Shown piece after piece: positions 52,062-60,248 of a DNA stretch of 64,000 nucleotides; the stretch's first letter is position 1, and every line of letters begins with the position of its first letter. This DNA comes from JAJVIP01 sp964405835 (GTDB lineage Bacteria > Elusimicrobiota > Elusimicrobia > F11). The position numbers were made by a program, and so were the translations under genes. The stretch covers positions 1 to 64,000 of the forward strand of contig CAYOPN010000002.1 in NCBI GenBank assembly GCA_964405835.1, given 5' to 3'. A model generated the notes under the pieces. It was not told where the DNA came from. It was given only the letters and a program-made list of their open reading frames with translations, and searched no databases.

Positions 52062-53630
52062 CTACAATAGGAAACGGGCAAATTTACCGACGGAATCGGC
52101 GGTCATCGGCTCAACCATGGCATCCACATCTCGGCAGGCCGCGGCCCAATCCGGACGCAGGGAAGCCCCGTCCGAACCGCGAAAAACGTTCAATATGCGC
52201 TCAAACTCCTCCGGCGCGCCGGCATGTTCCTTCCATTTGGCGATCAGATAGAGCGGATCGACAACCGGTCCGGGCTCCCCCGCCCAATAGATGGGCTTGA
52301 CCCCATCCAACACCGAATAAATCGCGGCCGAAGAGCCGCGGTAAACCAGCGCCGAACACTCCACAAAATCATCGTGAATGGCGGGGCGCGTGGACAGATG
52401 GATATTTTGAAATTCGTCTTTCTTTCGTTTGAGGAAAGGCGCCGCTTTTTCGTACGGAAGGACCGGGTGGCAGCGGAAAACAAACTCATGATCCGGCAAA
52501 CGGGCCGCCAGGTCCATCGCCAAATCAAACAGCAACACCATCTCTTTTAAGATCCCTTCCGGGAGAACCAGCACCCGCTTCTTCGCAGGACGTGGAGCGG
52601 TCGGCTCCGGCGCTTGCGCGGGCCGCCGATGCGAACCGAGCACCAACAAATTTGATTGGAAGGGACGGAAACCGGCATCCATGCGCTGACGTGTCCCCTC
52701 TCCGGTGCACAAAACGATTTCGGGCGCAGCGATATCCCCTTCCACCGATTGCGGGTTTAACAACGCCAAACAATGCGGCAACAAAACCGTGTGTTGATAT
52801 CCCGCCAACTTCACGGCAGAATCGGCTGCTTTGGCGCCTTTCCAAAAAACCTTTTCCCAAGGCTGCCCCTCGAACAACGTGACCACGCTGCGCGGCCGCC
52901 AGGTTTGAACGGCGCGTTTCGCAATCCAATAAAACATGTGGTTCTTGGTGGTGTAGGGCCGCAGCACGTCCAGCACCGCCATCGCGGCCACGCGTCGAAG
53001 GAGTCCGCTGGATTGGCGCGCCAATCGACGCAAACGCAGAGCACAACCGAATTGCTGGAGGACGCTCAAAAGCGGCGCCCACCATGGAATCAACAGGAAC
53101 TCCGGAAAGCGCAGCTTATTCGGATTCCCCACGCAGGCCCCGGCAAAAAGCAGCGCGGTCCAACCGACCTTCAATTTGGCGGACAAACTGCCGTCATCGG
53201 ACTTGGCGTCGCCGACCAGAAAAAGCGCCCGCACATTGTTTTCGGCGAGGAGGTCCCTCAGGGGTCCAAAATAAAAATCCGATGCCTTGCTCAATCCTTC
53301 CCGGCCGGGCACCCATGATTTAATGAGAATGTCCGGTTTCCCGTATTTGTACCGGTCCCCTATAAAAATGATCGAACAAAAAAGCAGCAACAACGCATCG
53401 TAGACAGCGGAGAAAAGGCCAATGGAGGTCTTCAGCAAACAAGTGAAGATACCCGGAACATTGACGGGCGCTTGTTTGGATTCCTCTTCCAGCAAACGAA
53501 GATGTTCCGGCGGCACGGAATGGCGCGGATGAACAAGGCTCGTGGCGAGCAGCACGCGGTCGCGGACCGCGCGTCTCAATTCAAGGACAGCGTCAGCGAG
53601 CGACGCGTAGAGTTGGGAGGACGTTTCCAT
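52062..53630 (-). CDS. Large glycan-cluster protein, capsule-transferase-like
   Basis: The 522-residue product is not confidently placed. It has a hydrophobic segment near 65-90 (LFSAVYDALLLLFCSIIFIG), basic middle parts, then a C-terminal half that looks like a GT-B or CDP-glycerol/capsule-type transferase: RVLVLPEGILKEMVLLFDLAM, FVFRCHPVLPYEKAAPF (His likely binds phosphate) and ALVYRGSSAAIYSVLDGVKPIY. It resembles surface-carbohydrate biosynthesis proteins often called hypothetical. The start ATG at 53630 overlaps the upstream gene by 38 bp and has no clear ribosome site, so a later start is possible. Confidence 0.65.
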   Translation of the reverse strand: METSSQLYASLADAVLELRRAVRDRVLLATSLVHPRHSVPPEHLRLLEEESKQAPVNVPGIFTCLLKTSIGLFSAVYDALLLLFCSIIFIGDRYKYGKPDILIKSWVPGREGLSKASDFYFGPLRDLLAENNVRALFLVGDAKSDDGSLSAKLKVGWTALLFAGACVGNPNKLRFPEFLLIPWWAPLLSVLQQFGCALRLRRLARQSSGLLRRVAAMAVLDVLRPYTTKNHMFYWIAKRAVQTWRPRSVVTLFEGQPWEKVFWKGAKAADSAVKLAGYQHTVLLPHCLALLNPQSVEGDIAAPEIVLCTGEGTRQRMDAGFRPFQSNLLVLGSHRRPAQAPEPTAPRPAKKRVLVLPEGILKEMVLLFDLAMDLAARLPDHEFVFRCHPVLPYEKAAPFLKRKKDEFQNIHLSTRPAIHDDFVECSALVYRGSSAAIYSVLDGVKPIYWAGEPGPVVDPLYLIAKWKEHAGAPEEFERILNVFRGSDGASLRPDWAAACRDVDAMVEPMTADSVGKFARFLL

Positions 53631-55728
53631 TTTTTATTTCAACGATCTTATCGGCGCCCCAGGCGTCCGCGTAACGTTCCGCGGCCATGGCCAACACCTG
53701 GTCGCGCTGCTTTCCTGCTTTGAATCCTTGCAGCAACCATTGCAAATAGGCCCCTATGCGTTGGGCGGCCTTTCCGTCGCGGAACGGGTCCATAAGCGGC
53801 AAGACCGGCGACCAGTCGCCAAAACCGGCGATGCCGCCCTGTCTGGTGAAATGTTCGTGGCACGCGGGCCAAAGATCTTCCCAGCGTTTAAAGAAGACCC
53901 GCCCTTCTCCCAATTGGTGGAACGGGCTCACGTGCCAGCCTTCGATGTCCAACAGCAGCGTCGGGACGCCGGCGAGCGCGGCTTCCAAACCGGCGGTCCC
54001 CGCAAAAAGACTGTTGTGGATGGCGAGGTCGGAGGCCAAGGCGGCCGTGGCGGGCGTGTGGGCCCCCATGCGTTCACCTTCCTGCAAAACCACGCAGCGC
54101 CCGGTGGCCTCGGCTTCTTTGAGCAAATTGGCGTAAGGGCCGAGACGCGTCCGGACGGTCCGTGGAATTTTCGGTTTAAAAATCACGCCAAGCCAAGGCT
54201 CCCGCAACACCTTTTCGCACAAGAGACGGTATCCAAGCGCTTGCAGGTCGTGCCCGGTGTTCCAACGGTCGTCCGCCATCGAATTTTCGTCGAAGAACGT
54301 GATGATTTTGCGCGCGCCATTTTTCAACAGCGATTCGCGCAGCGCCTGCGCCTGTTTTTTTACGAGCGAATACCGGTAGTCGCCGATGTAACCGGACGCC
54401 ACGCAGTACGAAATCTTGGACAGCGATTGGCGCTCAATGTCGAAGGAATAAGGCGAAAACACAAAATCCACGTCGGCCGTGACCGCCAAATCCGGCGCGC
54501 CGAGCGCGTCGAAGGAACGTTGGAAAAGCGCGGTCACGCCGCCGTTTTCCTCCATGGCCTCCGCAATCGCGCAGTGGTCGGCCGTGTAACGGTACCACGT
54601 GAAATACACTTTCAAATTTTCTGACCGGAACACGTCCAACCAATTGGATTTCAACGCGCTGAAACGCGCCAACGCGTCGTTGATTTGCCGGGCCTCTGAA
54701 CTTTTCGACACGACCGTTATGGCGGGGTTGTATTTCCGTTTCCGTCCGACATTGTAGATGGGCGCCGAAAAAACCCGCGTCGCTTCGGGCCGGAGCACCA
54801 CGGGAGAAATCCCATGCGGCGCCATCTCCGCCTGTTTCAATTGATCGTACGGCATGAACGGGCCGCCGAAGAGAAGCGCCACATCGGCCCCCGGAAACTG
54901 GGCCTGTTGCCAAAAGAAAAGATCGGAAAACGCCCCAGGTTTGTTGATGTTGAGCTGGCCGTAATAATCCACGCCGATCCGCGGGTCCGCCGGCGCAGCC
55001 GGACGCGGGCGTTTAACAAGCCATTTCAATAGAGACCGCCGGTAACCGGCATTTTTTAAATCCGCTTTGCGATGACGGTAAATGTTCCCCCACTCGATGG
55101 CCCATTGGGGCAATAGCGCTTTGATTTTTTTCTGCAGGGCCTCGAACAGGCGGAACGCGGGCGGAACGAACACCAGGTCCATTTTCATTTGACCGGCGTA
55201 ACTCTTTAAGACCTCGCGCCACGGCGTAATTTCGAGGAAAAGCGTTATCGCCGAAGCGGACGGCAACTCCAATTGGCGGCGTTTCCAATCCGCCACCTGG
55301 ATCAAATACACAACGCGCCCCATGGTCCCGCGAAACGGGATCATCACATCGCACAGCGACTTGTACACAAACGTTTCCACGCGCCCTTTGAGCGCGCCCA
55401 CTTTTTCAAACTGACGGTAGAGCGGATCGCGCCGGACCGCTTCGTAAATGTGGGCGAGTTCCATGAAGGCCACGCGCAGTTGCACGAGAAGACCAGCGGC
55501 GTCTTTCACGTCGATCATGCGAAAGCGGAACATTTCGACGCGGAAACCAAAAAAGAACGCAGTCGCGCGGGCAGCCCACCAACCGGGCAACGAACGGTCA
55601 ATTAGAAAACAGGTAAGTGAGCTGAAGGGTTTCTTTTGGGTGCGATCGCGCCAAAGCCGGGGAAGGATGTGAAACAGCCAGACGCGCGCCGTGCAATGTT
55701 CGACGATGGTGAGAAAAGGCGGGTTCAA
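53593..55728 (-). CDS. Large surface-carbohydrate protein, GT-B-like C-terminus
   Basis: The product, about 711 residues, is not recognised as a named family. Its N-terminal 200 residues are rich in aromatic and basic residues. The middle part contains several Asp/Tyr-rich patches (GVDYYGQLNINKPG). The C-terminal 200 residues look like the donor part of a surface-glycan transferase: AIHNSLFAGTAGLEAALAGV, TLLLDIEGWHVSPFHQLG and RVFFKRWEDLW. The start is TTG at 55728, overlapping the legC stop as TTGA; a longer frame to 55764 lies inside legC. The pair with the next gene may assemble an unusual sugar. Function is unproven. Confidence 0.65.
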   Translation of the reverse strand: MNPPFLTIVEHCTARVWLFHILPRLWRDRTQKKPFSSLTCFLIDRSLPGWWAARATAFFFGFRVEMFRFRMIDVKDAAGLLVQLRVAFMELAHIYEAVRRDPLYRQFEKVGALKGRVETFVYKSLCDVMIPFRGTMGRVVYLIQVADWKRRQLELPSASAITLFLEITPWREVLKSYAGQMKMDLVFVPPAFRLFEALQKKIKALLPQWAIEWGNIYRHRKADLKNAGYRRSLLKWLVKRPRPAAPADPRIGVDYYGQLNINKPGAFSDLFFWQQAQFPGADVALLFGGPFMPYDQLKQAEMAPHGISPVVLRPEATRVFSAPIYNVGRKRKYNPAITVVSKSSEARQINDALARFSALKSNWLDVFRSENLKVYFTWYRYTADHCAIAEAMEENGGVTALFQRSFDALGAPDLAVTADVDFVFSPYSFDIERQSLSKISYCVASGYIGDYRYSLVKKQAQALRESLLKNGARKIITFFDENSMADDRWNTGHDLQALGYRLLCEKVLREPWLGVIFKPKIPRTVRTRLGPYANLLKEAEATGRCVVLQEGERMGAHTPATAALASDLAIHNSLFAGTAGLEAALAGVPTLLLDIEGWHVSPFHQLGEGRVFFKRWEDLWPACHEHFTRQGGIAGFGDWSPVLPLMDPFRDGKAAQRIGAYLQWLLQGFKAGKQRDQVLAMAAERYADAWGADKIVEIKNGNVLPTLRVAR

Positions 55729-56888
55729 AATTTTTTCAGGCCGTCTTTGACCGCTTGCACGCAAGTGTCCAGTTCCCCTGCGGTCAGCCCAACGCTGGAG
55801 GGAAGGCTGATGCCGCGCGCATACAGGTCTTCCGAGACTTCAAGCGGACCCGCGTCGCAATCGCGAAACGGCGGCAACCCCTGCAGCGGATGCCAGAAAG
55901 GACGGGCCTGGATGTTGCTCTCACGAAGCGACGCCAAGAACGCCTTGCGTTTCTCCAAGGTCGTGCGCTCCGGCAACAGGAACGTGTACAGCCAAAACGT
56001 GGCGTCGGTGCCGGCGGGTGTGGGCATCAGCGTGATGCCCGGAAAATCCTTGAGCGCGGCCGCGTAGGTCTGCGCGTTTTTCTTTTTAATGCGGACGAAC
56101 TCGCCCAACGATTCCATTTGGGCCAAGCCGAGCGCCGCTTGCAAACTGGTCAACCGGTAATTGAACCCCACTTCCTTGTGATAACTCTCGGTCTCATCGT
56201 CCTTGGATTGCGTCGACCAATACCGGATGCGGTCCGCGCGCGCCTTATCGGCGGTCACCACCGCGCCGCCGCCGCCCGTCGTCACAATTTTATTGCCGTT
56301 AAAACTGAAAACACCGGCGTCGCCGAAGATCCCGGCCGCTTTCCCTTGATATTTCACGCCCATGGCTTCGGCCGCGTCTTCCACCACGGCGAGGTTGTGC
56401 CGCCGCGCCACCGGAACAATTTTGTCCATCGCGCAGGCAAGCCCGAGAATGTGGACCGGCATTACCGCGCGCACCGTGCGGCCGGATTTCTTGTGGATGC
56501 AGCGTCCGTCTTTCTGTTGCGTGTTCGCTTCCAGGTATTTTTCGAATTTCACGGGGTCCATCTGCCAAGCGGAGGGTTCGGCGTCGATGAAGATCGGGTC
56601 CGCGCCGCAGTGCCGGATGGCGTTCGCGGAAGCGACAAAGGTCAGATTGGAGACAACGACAAGATCGCCCGGCCCGACCCCGACAGAACGCAACGCCAAA
56701 TGCAGCGCCGCGGTACCGCTGGCCAGCGCGACCGCATGCGGAACACCGGCGGTCTTCGCGATAATATTTTCAAACTCGGTAACGAACGGGCCGGCGGACG
56801 AAACCCAGCCGGAATCCAAACATTTCTTCAGGTAAGTCCAGGACGATTCGGTGAGCGTGGGGACGGAAAGCGGGATGTTAGACGGCAT
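55725..56888 (-). CDS. legC: LegC-like DegT/DnrJ aminotransferase
   Basis: This PLP enzyme puts an amino group on C4 of a nucleotide-linked 4-keto-6-deoxy-N-acetylhexosamine. The 387-residue product opens IPLSVPTLTESSWTYLKKCL, a near match to LegC. It has GTAALHLAL (58-66), VEDAAEA (169-175) and the Schiff-base Lys200 in FNGNK (196-200). It follows legB by an 11 bp overlap, giving the legB-legC order of legionaminic-acid clusters. A related aminotransferase for another sugar is possible, but the start sequence and partner favour LegC. Confidence 0.88.
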   Translation of the reverse strand: MPSNIPLSVPTLTESSWTYLKKCLDSGWVSSAGPFVTEFENIIAKTAGVPHAVALASGTAALHLALRSVGVGPGDLVVVSNLTFVASANAIRHCGADPIFIDAEPSAWQMDPVKFEKYLEANTQQKDGRCIHKKSGRTVRAVMPVHILGLACAMDKIVPVARRHNLAVVEDAAEAMGVKYQGKAAGIFGDAGVFSFNGNKIVTTGGGGAVVTADKARADRIRYWSTQSKDDETESYHKEVGFNYRLTSLQAALGLAQMESLGEFVRIKKKNAQTYAAALKDFPGITLMPTPAGTDATFWLYTFLLPERTTLEKRKAFLASLRESNIQARPFWHPLQGLPPFRDCDAGPLEVSEDLYARGISLPSSVGLTAGELDTCVQAVKDGLKKF

Positions 56889-57861
56889 ACCTATCGACAC
56901 GGTAAATGTCTTTGTGGCGGCGGACCCACTCGATGGTTTTGGACAATCCTTCTTCAAGACCCACGCGCGGCGCCCACTTCAAAATCTTCTTGGCTTTTTT
57001 GACGTCGGCCAGCAACCGTTCCACTTCGCTTTTTGCGGGGCGCAAACGCTGCTTATCGGCCTCAAATTGAACGGGGCGTCCCATAAGTTTGCCGATCAGT
57101 TTGGCCAAGTCTCCGATCCGGATTTCGCGACCGGTGCCGAGATTGATGACCTCGCCGACTGCCTTTGGTGCTTCAGCTGCGCGGATGAATCCTTCCACGG
57201 TATTGGAAACAAAATTCAGGTCGCGGGTCGGATGCAGATTGCCAAGCTTTAATTTTTGACCGGACAAACATTGCGCGATGATGGTTGGGATCACGGCGCG
57301 CGCCGATTGACGCGGACCGAATGTATTGAACGGCCGCACCGTCACGACCGGCAGGTTAAACGACAGAAAAAACGATTCGGCGATTTTATCCCCAGCGATT
57401 TTTGTGGCGGAATAGGGTGATTGCGCTTGCAGCGGATGTTCTTCGGTAATCGGCACGAAGCGAGCGGTGCCGTACGCTTCGCTCGTGGAAGTATGAATGA
57501 CCTTTTCGATGTCCCAGCGCCGGGCCGATTGCAGCACGTTTAAGGTCCCCTGAACATTGGTCTTCACATACGAATCGGGCGCTATGTAGGAGTAGGGGAT
57601 CCCGATCAACGCCGCCAAATGAAAAACAATATCAGCGTTCTTAACAGCCTGGTCGACAAAACTCTGGTCTTGAACGTCCCCCGAAATAACGTGAATGTCT
57701 TTTTTCCGGGCCGACGAATCCATCCACCCCCACGACCCATCCCCGCGGTAATGAACGAACGCCGTGGTTTTGGCGCCGAGCTCCACCAATTTTTCGGTGA
57801 GGTGGCTTCCAATAAATCCGCCCGCCCCCGTCACCAACACTTTTTTACCAGCCCATTTCAT
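56878..57861 (-). CDS. legB: LegB-like NAD-dependent 4,6-dehydratase
   Basis: LegB removes water from a nucleotide-linked N-acetylglucosamine (GDP- or UDP-GlcNAc) to give the 4-keto-6-deoxy sugar, first in the legionaminic-acid path. The 327-residue product has TGAGGFIGSHLTEKLVELGA (11-30), SWGWMD (43-48), ALIGIPYSY (84-92), TSTSEAYGTARFVPITEEH (124-142), catalytic Tyr150 and Lys154, and PFNTFGPRQSARAVIPT; these match LegB proteins closely. It was once often called GDP-mannose 4,6-dehydratase. The start at 57861 lies downstream of the ORF6N gene and a palindrome. Confidence 0.9.
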   Translation of the reverse strand: MKWAGKKVLVTGAGGFIGSHLTEKLVELGAKTTAFVHYRGDGSWGWMDSSARKKDIHVISGDVQDQSFVDQAVKNADIVFHLAALIGIPYSYIAPDSYVKTNVQGTLNVLQSARRWDIEKVIHTSTSEAYGTARFVPITEEHPLQAQSPYSATKIAGDKIAESFFLSFNLPVVTVRPFNTFGPRQSARAVIPTIIAQCLSGQKLKLGNLHPTRDLNFVSNTVEGFIRAAEAPKAVGEVINLGTGREIRIGDLAKLIGKLMGRPVQFEADKQRLRPAKSEVERLLADVKKAKKILKWAPRVGLEEGLSKTIEWVRRHKDIYRVDRYAV

Positions 57862-57903
57862 GGGCGTGTCTCTATCAAAAATTGGCTACGGCGGCTATCA
57901 GCT

Positions 57904-57934
57904 AACTTGAGGTCACAAACTGTGACCTCAAGTT
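57904..57934. repeat. Long palindrome downstream of ORF6N gene
   Basis: AACTTGAGGTCACA (57904-57917) and its exact complement (57921-57934) are separated by three bases. It lies just past the ORF6N stop. On the plus strand the right arm runs into a T-run. It shares the core TTGAGGTCACA with a palindrome inside the gene (58228-58254), which is the reason to suspect a protein-binding or mobile-element role in addition to termination. Confidence 0.75.
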
Positions 57935-57935
57935 T

Positions 57936-58451
57936 TTAGTCTGGTCGAACAAATCCACGGACATCCACCTGTTTTTCTGGTTTATCCAGTATTTTTTGGA
58001 TCGTCGCAAAAACTTCGGTGAACCTACCGTCGTATTTCTCTTCCAGCTTTCTAATTTTCTCCTGCAAGTCCCGATGCGAGGTCAAATACTCACGCAACTT
58101 GGTAAATGCGCGCATTATCTGAATATTTACCTCGATCGCCGTTTTGCTTCGCAGGACCGATGAAAGCATGGCAATGCCATTTTCGGTAAAGGCATAAGGG
58201 GCATAGCGGCGTCCCCCTCTCCCTTCGTTTGAGGTCACAATTTGTGACCTCAAAGAAACTTGTTCATCCTCAGTTAGTTGGAACATAAAATCAGCTGGAA
58301 ATCGCTCCTGGTTTCTATTTACGGATTGGATGAGAACCTTAACTTTGACGCCATACAGCTGAGCCAAATGGCTATCCAGCATAATTCTATTGCCTCGAAA
58401 CAGGAATATTTTATCTTCTATGGCGCGAATTTGAAGTTGAGTATTGTTCAC
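57936..58451 (-). CDS. ORF6N-domain protein
   Basis: ORF6N is a DNA-binding domain found in phage and mobile-element proteins. The 171-residue product has IFLFRGNRIMLDSHLAQLYGV near the N-terminus and AYAFTENG-like YAFTENGIAMLSSVLRSK in the middle, both ORF6N hallmarks, then a coiled-coil-like C-terminal part (LREYLTSHRDLQEKIRKLEE). The start GTG at 58451 has AAGGAG 6 bases before it; an ATG at 58475 lacks such a site. The gene sits in the same direction inside a glycan array and has no pathway role, so it looks foreign. Confidence 0.9.
   Translation of the reverse strand: MNNTQLQIRAIEDKIFLFRGNRIMLDSHLAQLYGVKVKVLIQSVNRNQERFPADFMFQLTEDEQVSLRSQIVTSNEGRGGRRYAPYAFTENGIAMLSSVLRSKTAIEVNIQIMRAFTKLREYLTSHRDLQEKIRKLEEKYDGRFTEVFATIQKILDKPEKQVDVRGFVRPD
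58228..58254. repeat. Palindrome inside the ORF6N gene
   Basis: TTTGAGGTCACAA (58228-58240) and its exact complement (58242-58254) flank a single base. It encodes SLRSQIVTSN-type residues, a stretch conserved in ORF6N proteins. It shares an 11-base core with the palindrome at 57904-57934, spaced about 310 bases away. Confidence 0.7.
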
Positions 58452-58512
58452 GTGTGTCTCCTTTTTTGAAGGCATTCCGTGAAGGGGTGCGGATTTTACG
58501 TCGGAGGGGTTC

Positions 58513-59586
58513 TTAAGGTTTGCTGGCCCAGCTTTCTACTAAACGTTGGGCCTCTTCGTAGTTTTGGTGGTGGCCGATGTCGATCCACTCTTCCATGATG
58601 GGGAAGCTGACCACGGTCTTTTTCTGGGCGATGAAGCGTTTGATGAGGTCTGGCATGTCGCAGTGCTCGCCTTTCTTTTGGATGGGGCCCAGCGCGGATG
58701 GTTCGATCAAGTAAATTCCGGCATTCACGAACAGGTTGTAGACAGGTTTCTCGATCACATCGGTGATGACTTCCTCGTTGCAATTAATCACGCCGTAAGG
58801 AACTTTCACGTCGTATTTACGGACCGCCACCGTGCAGTCGGCGTTGTGTTCTTTGTGAAAAGCGATCATGGAACGGAAATCCATATCGGTCAAAATATCG
58901 CCGTTCATGACGAGCAGCGTATCGTCGGTTTTCTCCAGCAACCCCAGCGCGCCCGCCGTTCCCAGCGGCTCTTCTTCATCCAAATAGGAGACCTGGATGT
59001 CGAATTTCTTTCCGTCTTGGAAATGGTTCACGATTTCTTCGCTCTTGTGATGGGTGGTGATCTTCACTTTGCGGATTCCGGATTTTCGCAGGTTGCGAAT
59101 GATGATTTCCATGAGCGGCTGGTCGCCAACGGGCAACATGGGTTTGGGGGTGTTCATCGTCAAAGGCATCAAACGTTTTCCCTGGCCGCCCGCCATCAGC
59201 ACGGCCTGAACGGAGAGATCGCGGCCGGGCATTAAATCGTCCAGACACAACAAGTCAAGGACCCGGCCTGCTTCATCGACGATCGGAAGATGGAGAACGT
59301 TGTACTTGTTGAGTATTTTCAAGTAGGCCTCGGGCGGTTGCCCCGGGAGGGCCGTGATGGGTTTCGCGAACCGGGTCCCCTGCTTTTTGGTGAGCAAGGT
59401 TGAAATGGGAAGCGCGAAATTCATGTGGTCAAGAACGGCCCGGCGCATGTCGCCGTCGGTCACGGTTCCCAATAAAATCCGTTGGGCGTCGGCCACCAAA
59501 ACAATTCCCCACTGCGTGCGGTCGAGAACTTGAAACGCATCGCTGATGGGTTTGTCCGGAGCAATTAATATGGGGTCCAAATTCAC
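58513..59586 (-). CDS. CBS-domain sugar nucleotidyltransferase (PtmE-like)
   Basis: The 357-residue product has two CBS domains (about 1-120, with GTVTDGDMRRAV at 40-51) and a nucleotidyltransferase domain (127-355) starting VQAVLMAGGQGKRLMPLT (126-143) and PKPMLPVG (147-154). This pairing is that of PtmE, the glucosamine-1-phosphate guanylyltransferase of Campylobacter legionaminic-acid synthesis, where it starts the GDP-GlcNAc route. The GTG at 59586 overlaps the upstream hisH-like stop as GTGA. It supports a legionaminic-type pathway. Base and sugar specificity are inferred. Confidence 0.82.
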   Translation of the reverse strand: MNLDPILIAPDKPISDAFQVLDRTQWGIVLVADAQRILLGTVTDGDMRRAVLDHMNFALPISTLLTKKQGTRFAKPITALPGQPPEAYLKILNKYNVLHLPIVDEAGRVLDLLCLDDLMPGRDLSVQAVLMAGGQGKRLMPLTMNTPKPMLPVGDQPLMEIIIRNLRKSGIRKVKITTHHKSEEIVNHFQDGKKFDIQVSYLDEEEPLGTAGALGLLEKTDDTLLVMNGDILTDMDFRSMIAFHKEHNADCTVAVRKYDVKVPYGVINCNEEVITDVIEKPVYNLFVNAGIYLIEPSALGPIQKKGEHCDMPDLIKRFIAQKKTVVSFPIMEEWIDIGHHQNYEEAQRLVESWASKP

Positions 59587-60248
59587 TTAATGACCACCTC
59601 GCGGGTCGCAAAAATTTGATTCTTAAAGTTTTCGTAAAGCTTCAGCCCAGCAGGTCCGCTGCGTTCCGGATGGAATTGGCACGCGAAGACTTTCCCCACC
59701 TGCACGCTCGAACAAAATGTCACGGGCCCGTAAGTCGTTTGCGAAAGCGCGGCCGAGGGTGCGGTGGGACGCACATGGTACGAATGAACAAAATAAAAAG
59801 ACGTCCCTTCGGGCGTGCCTTCCAATCCTGTCCCCTCCCACGTCCGTCCGGCAGGACGAGAAATGCTGTTCCATCCCACCTGCGGCACTTTGTGGGCGCC
59901 GGGCTCGATCTTTACCACATCGCCCTCGATAAGCCCAAGTCCTTTGTGGCGGCCAAATTCATGGCTCTCCGTCATGAGCAACTGAAGGCCCAAACATATC
60001 CCCATAAACGGCTTCCCGCTGACGGCCGCGTCCTTTAACACCTGCACCAGATCAAGCCGTCGCAACGTCTCCATCGCATTGCCAAATGCGCCAACCCCCG
60101 GGAGGATGACGGCATCCGCGTTTTCAATATCGGTCTTTGCATTCGATAGAGTTCCCATCAACCCCACGTGTTCGCAGGCGCGTAAGATACTGAACACGTT
60201 GCCGAGCCCATAATCGACGATGACCACATTGCCTTGTTTCTGCTGCAT
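59583..60248 (-). CDS. hisH: HisH-like glutamine amidotransferase (sugar amidation)
   Basis: HisH releases ammonia from glutamine and passes it to a partner. The 221-residue product has the nucleophile Cys85 in GICLGLQLL (83-91) and the His193/Glu195 dyad in QFHPERS (191-197), so the glutaminase site is intact. It precedes a HisF-like gene and lies in a glycan cluster with an N-acetyl sugar amidotransferase, as in Pseudomonas and Campylobacter clusters that make acetamidino sugars. The usual his genes are absent. Ammonia for sugar amidination is the likely role; histidine synthesis is an alternative. Confidence 0.85.
   Translation of the reverse strand: MQQKQGNVVIVDYGLGNVFSILRACEHVGLMGTLSNAKTDIENADAVILPGVGAFGNAMETLRRLDLVQVLKDAAVSGKPFMGICLGLQLLMTESHEFGRHKGLGLIEGDVVKIEPGAHKVPQVGWNSISRPAGRTWEGTGLEGTPEGTSFYFVHSYHVRPTAPSAALSQTTYGPVTFCSSVQVGKVFACQFHPERSGPAGLKLYENFKNQIFATREVVIK

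Noticed and set aside
55755..57002. 415-codon plus-strand frame opposite legC
   Set aside because: Shadow of legC; no motif and no ribosome site.
57936..58451. Prophage around the ORF6N gene
   Set aside because: No integrase, capsid, terminase or attachment repeats flank it; neighbours are glycan genes.
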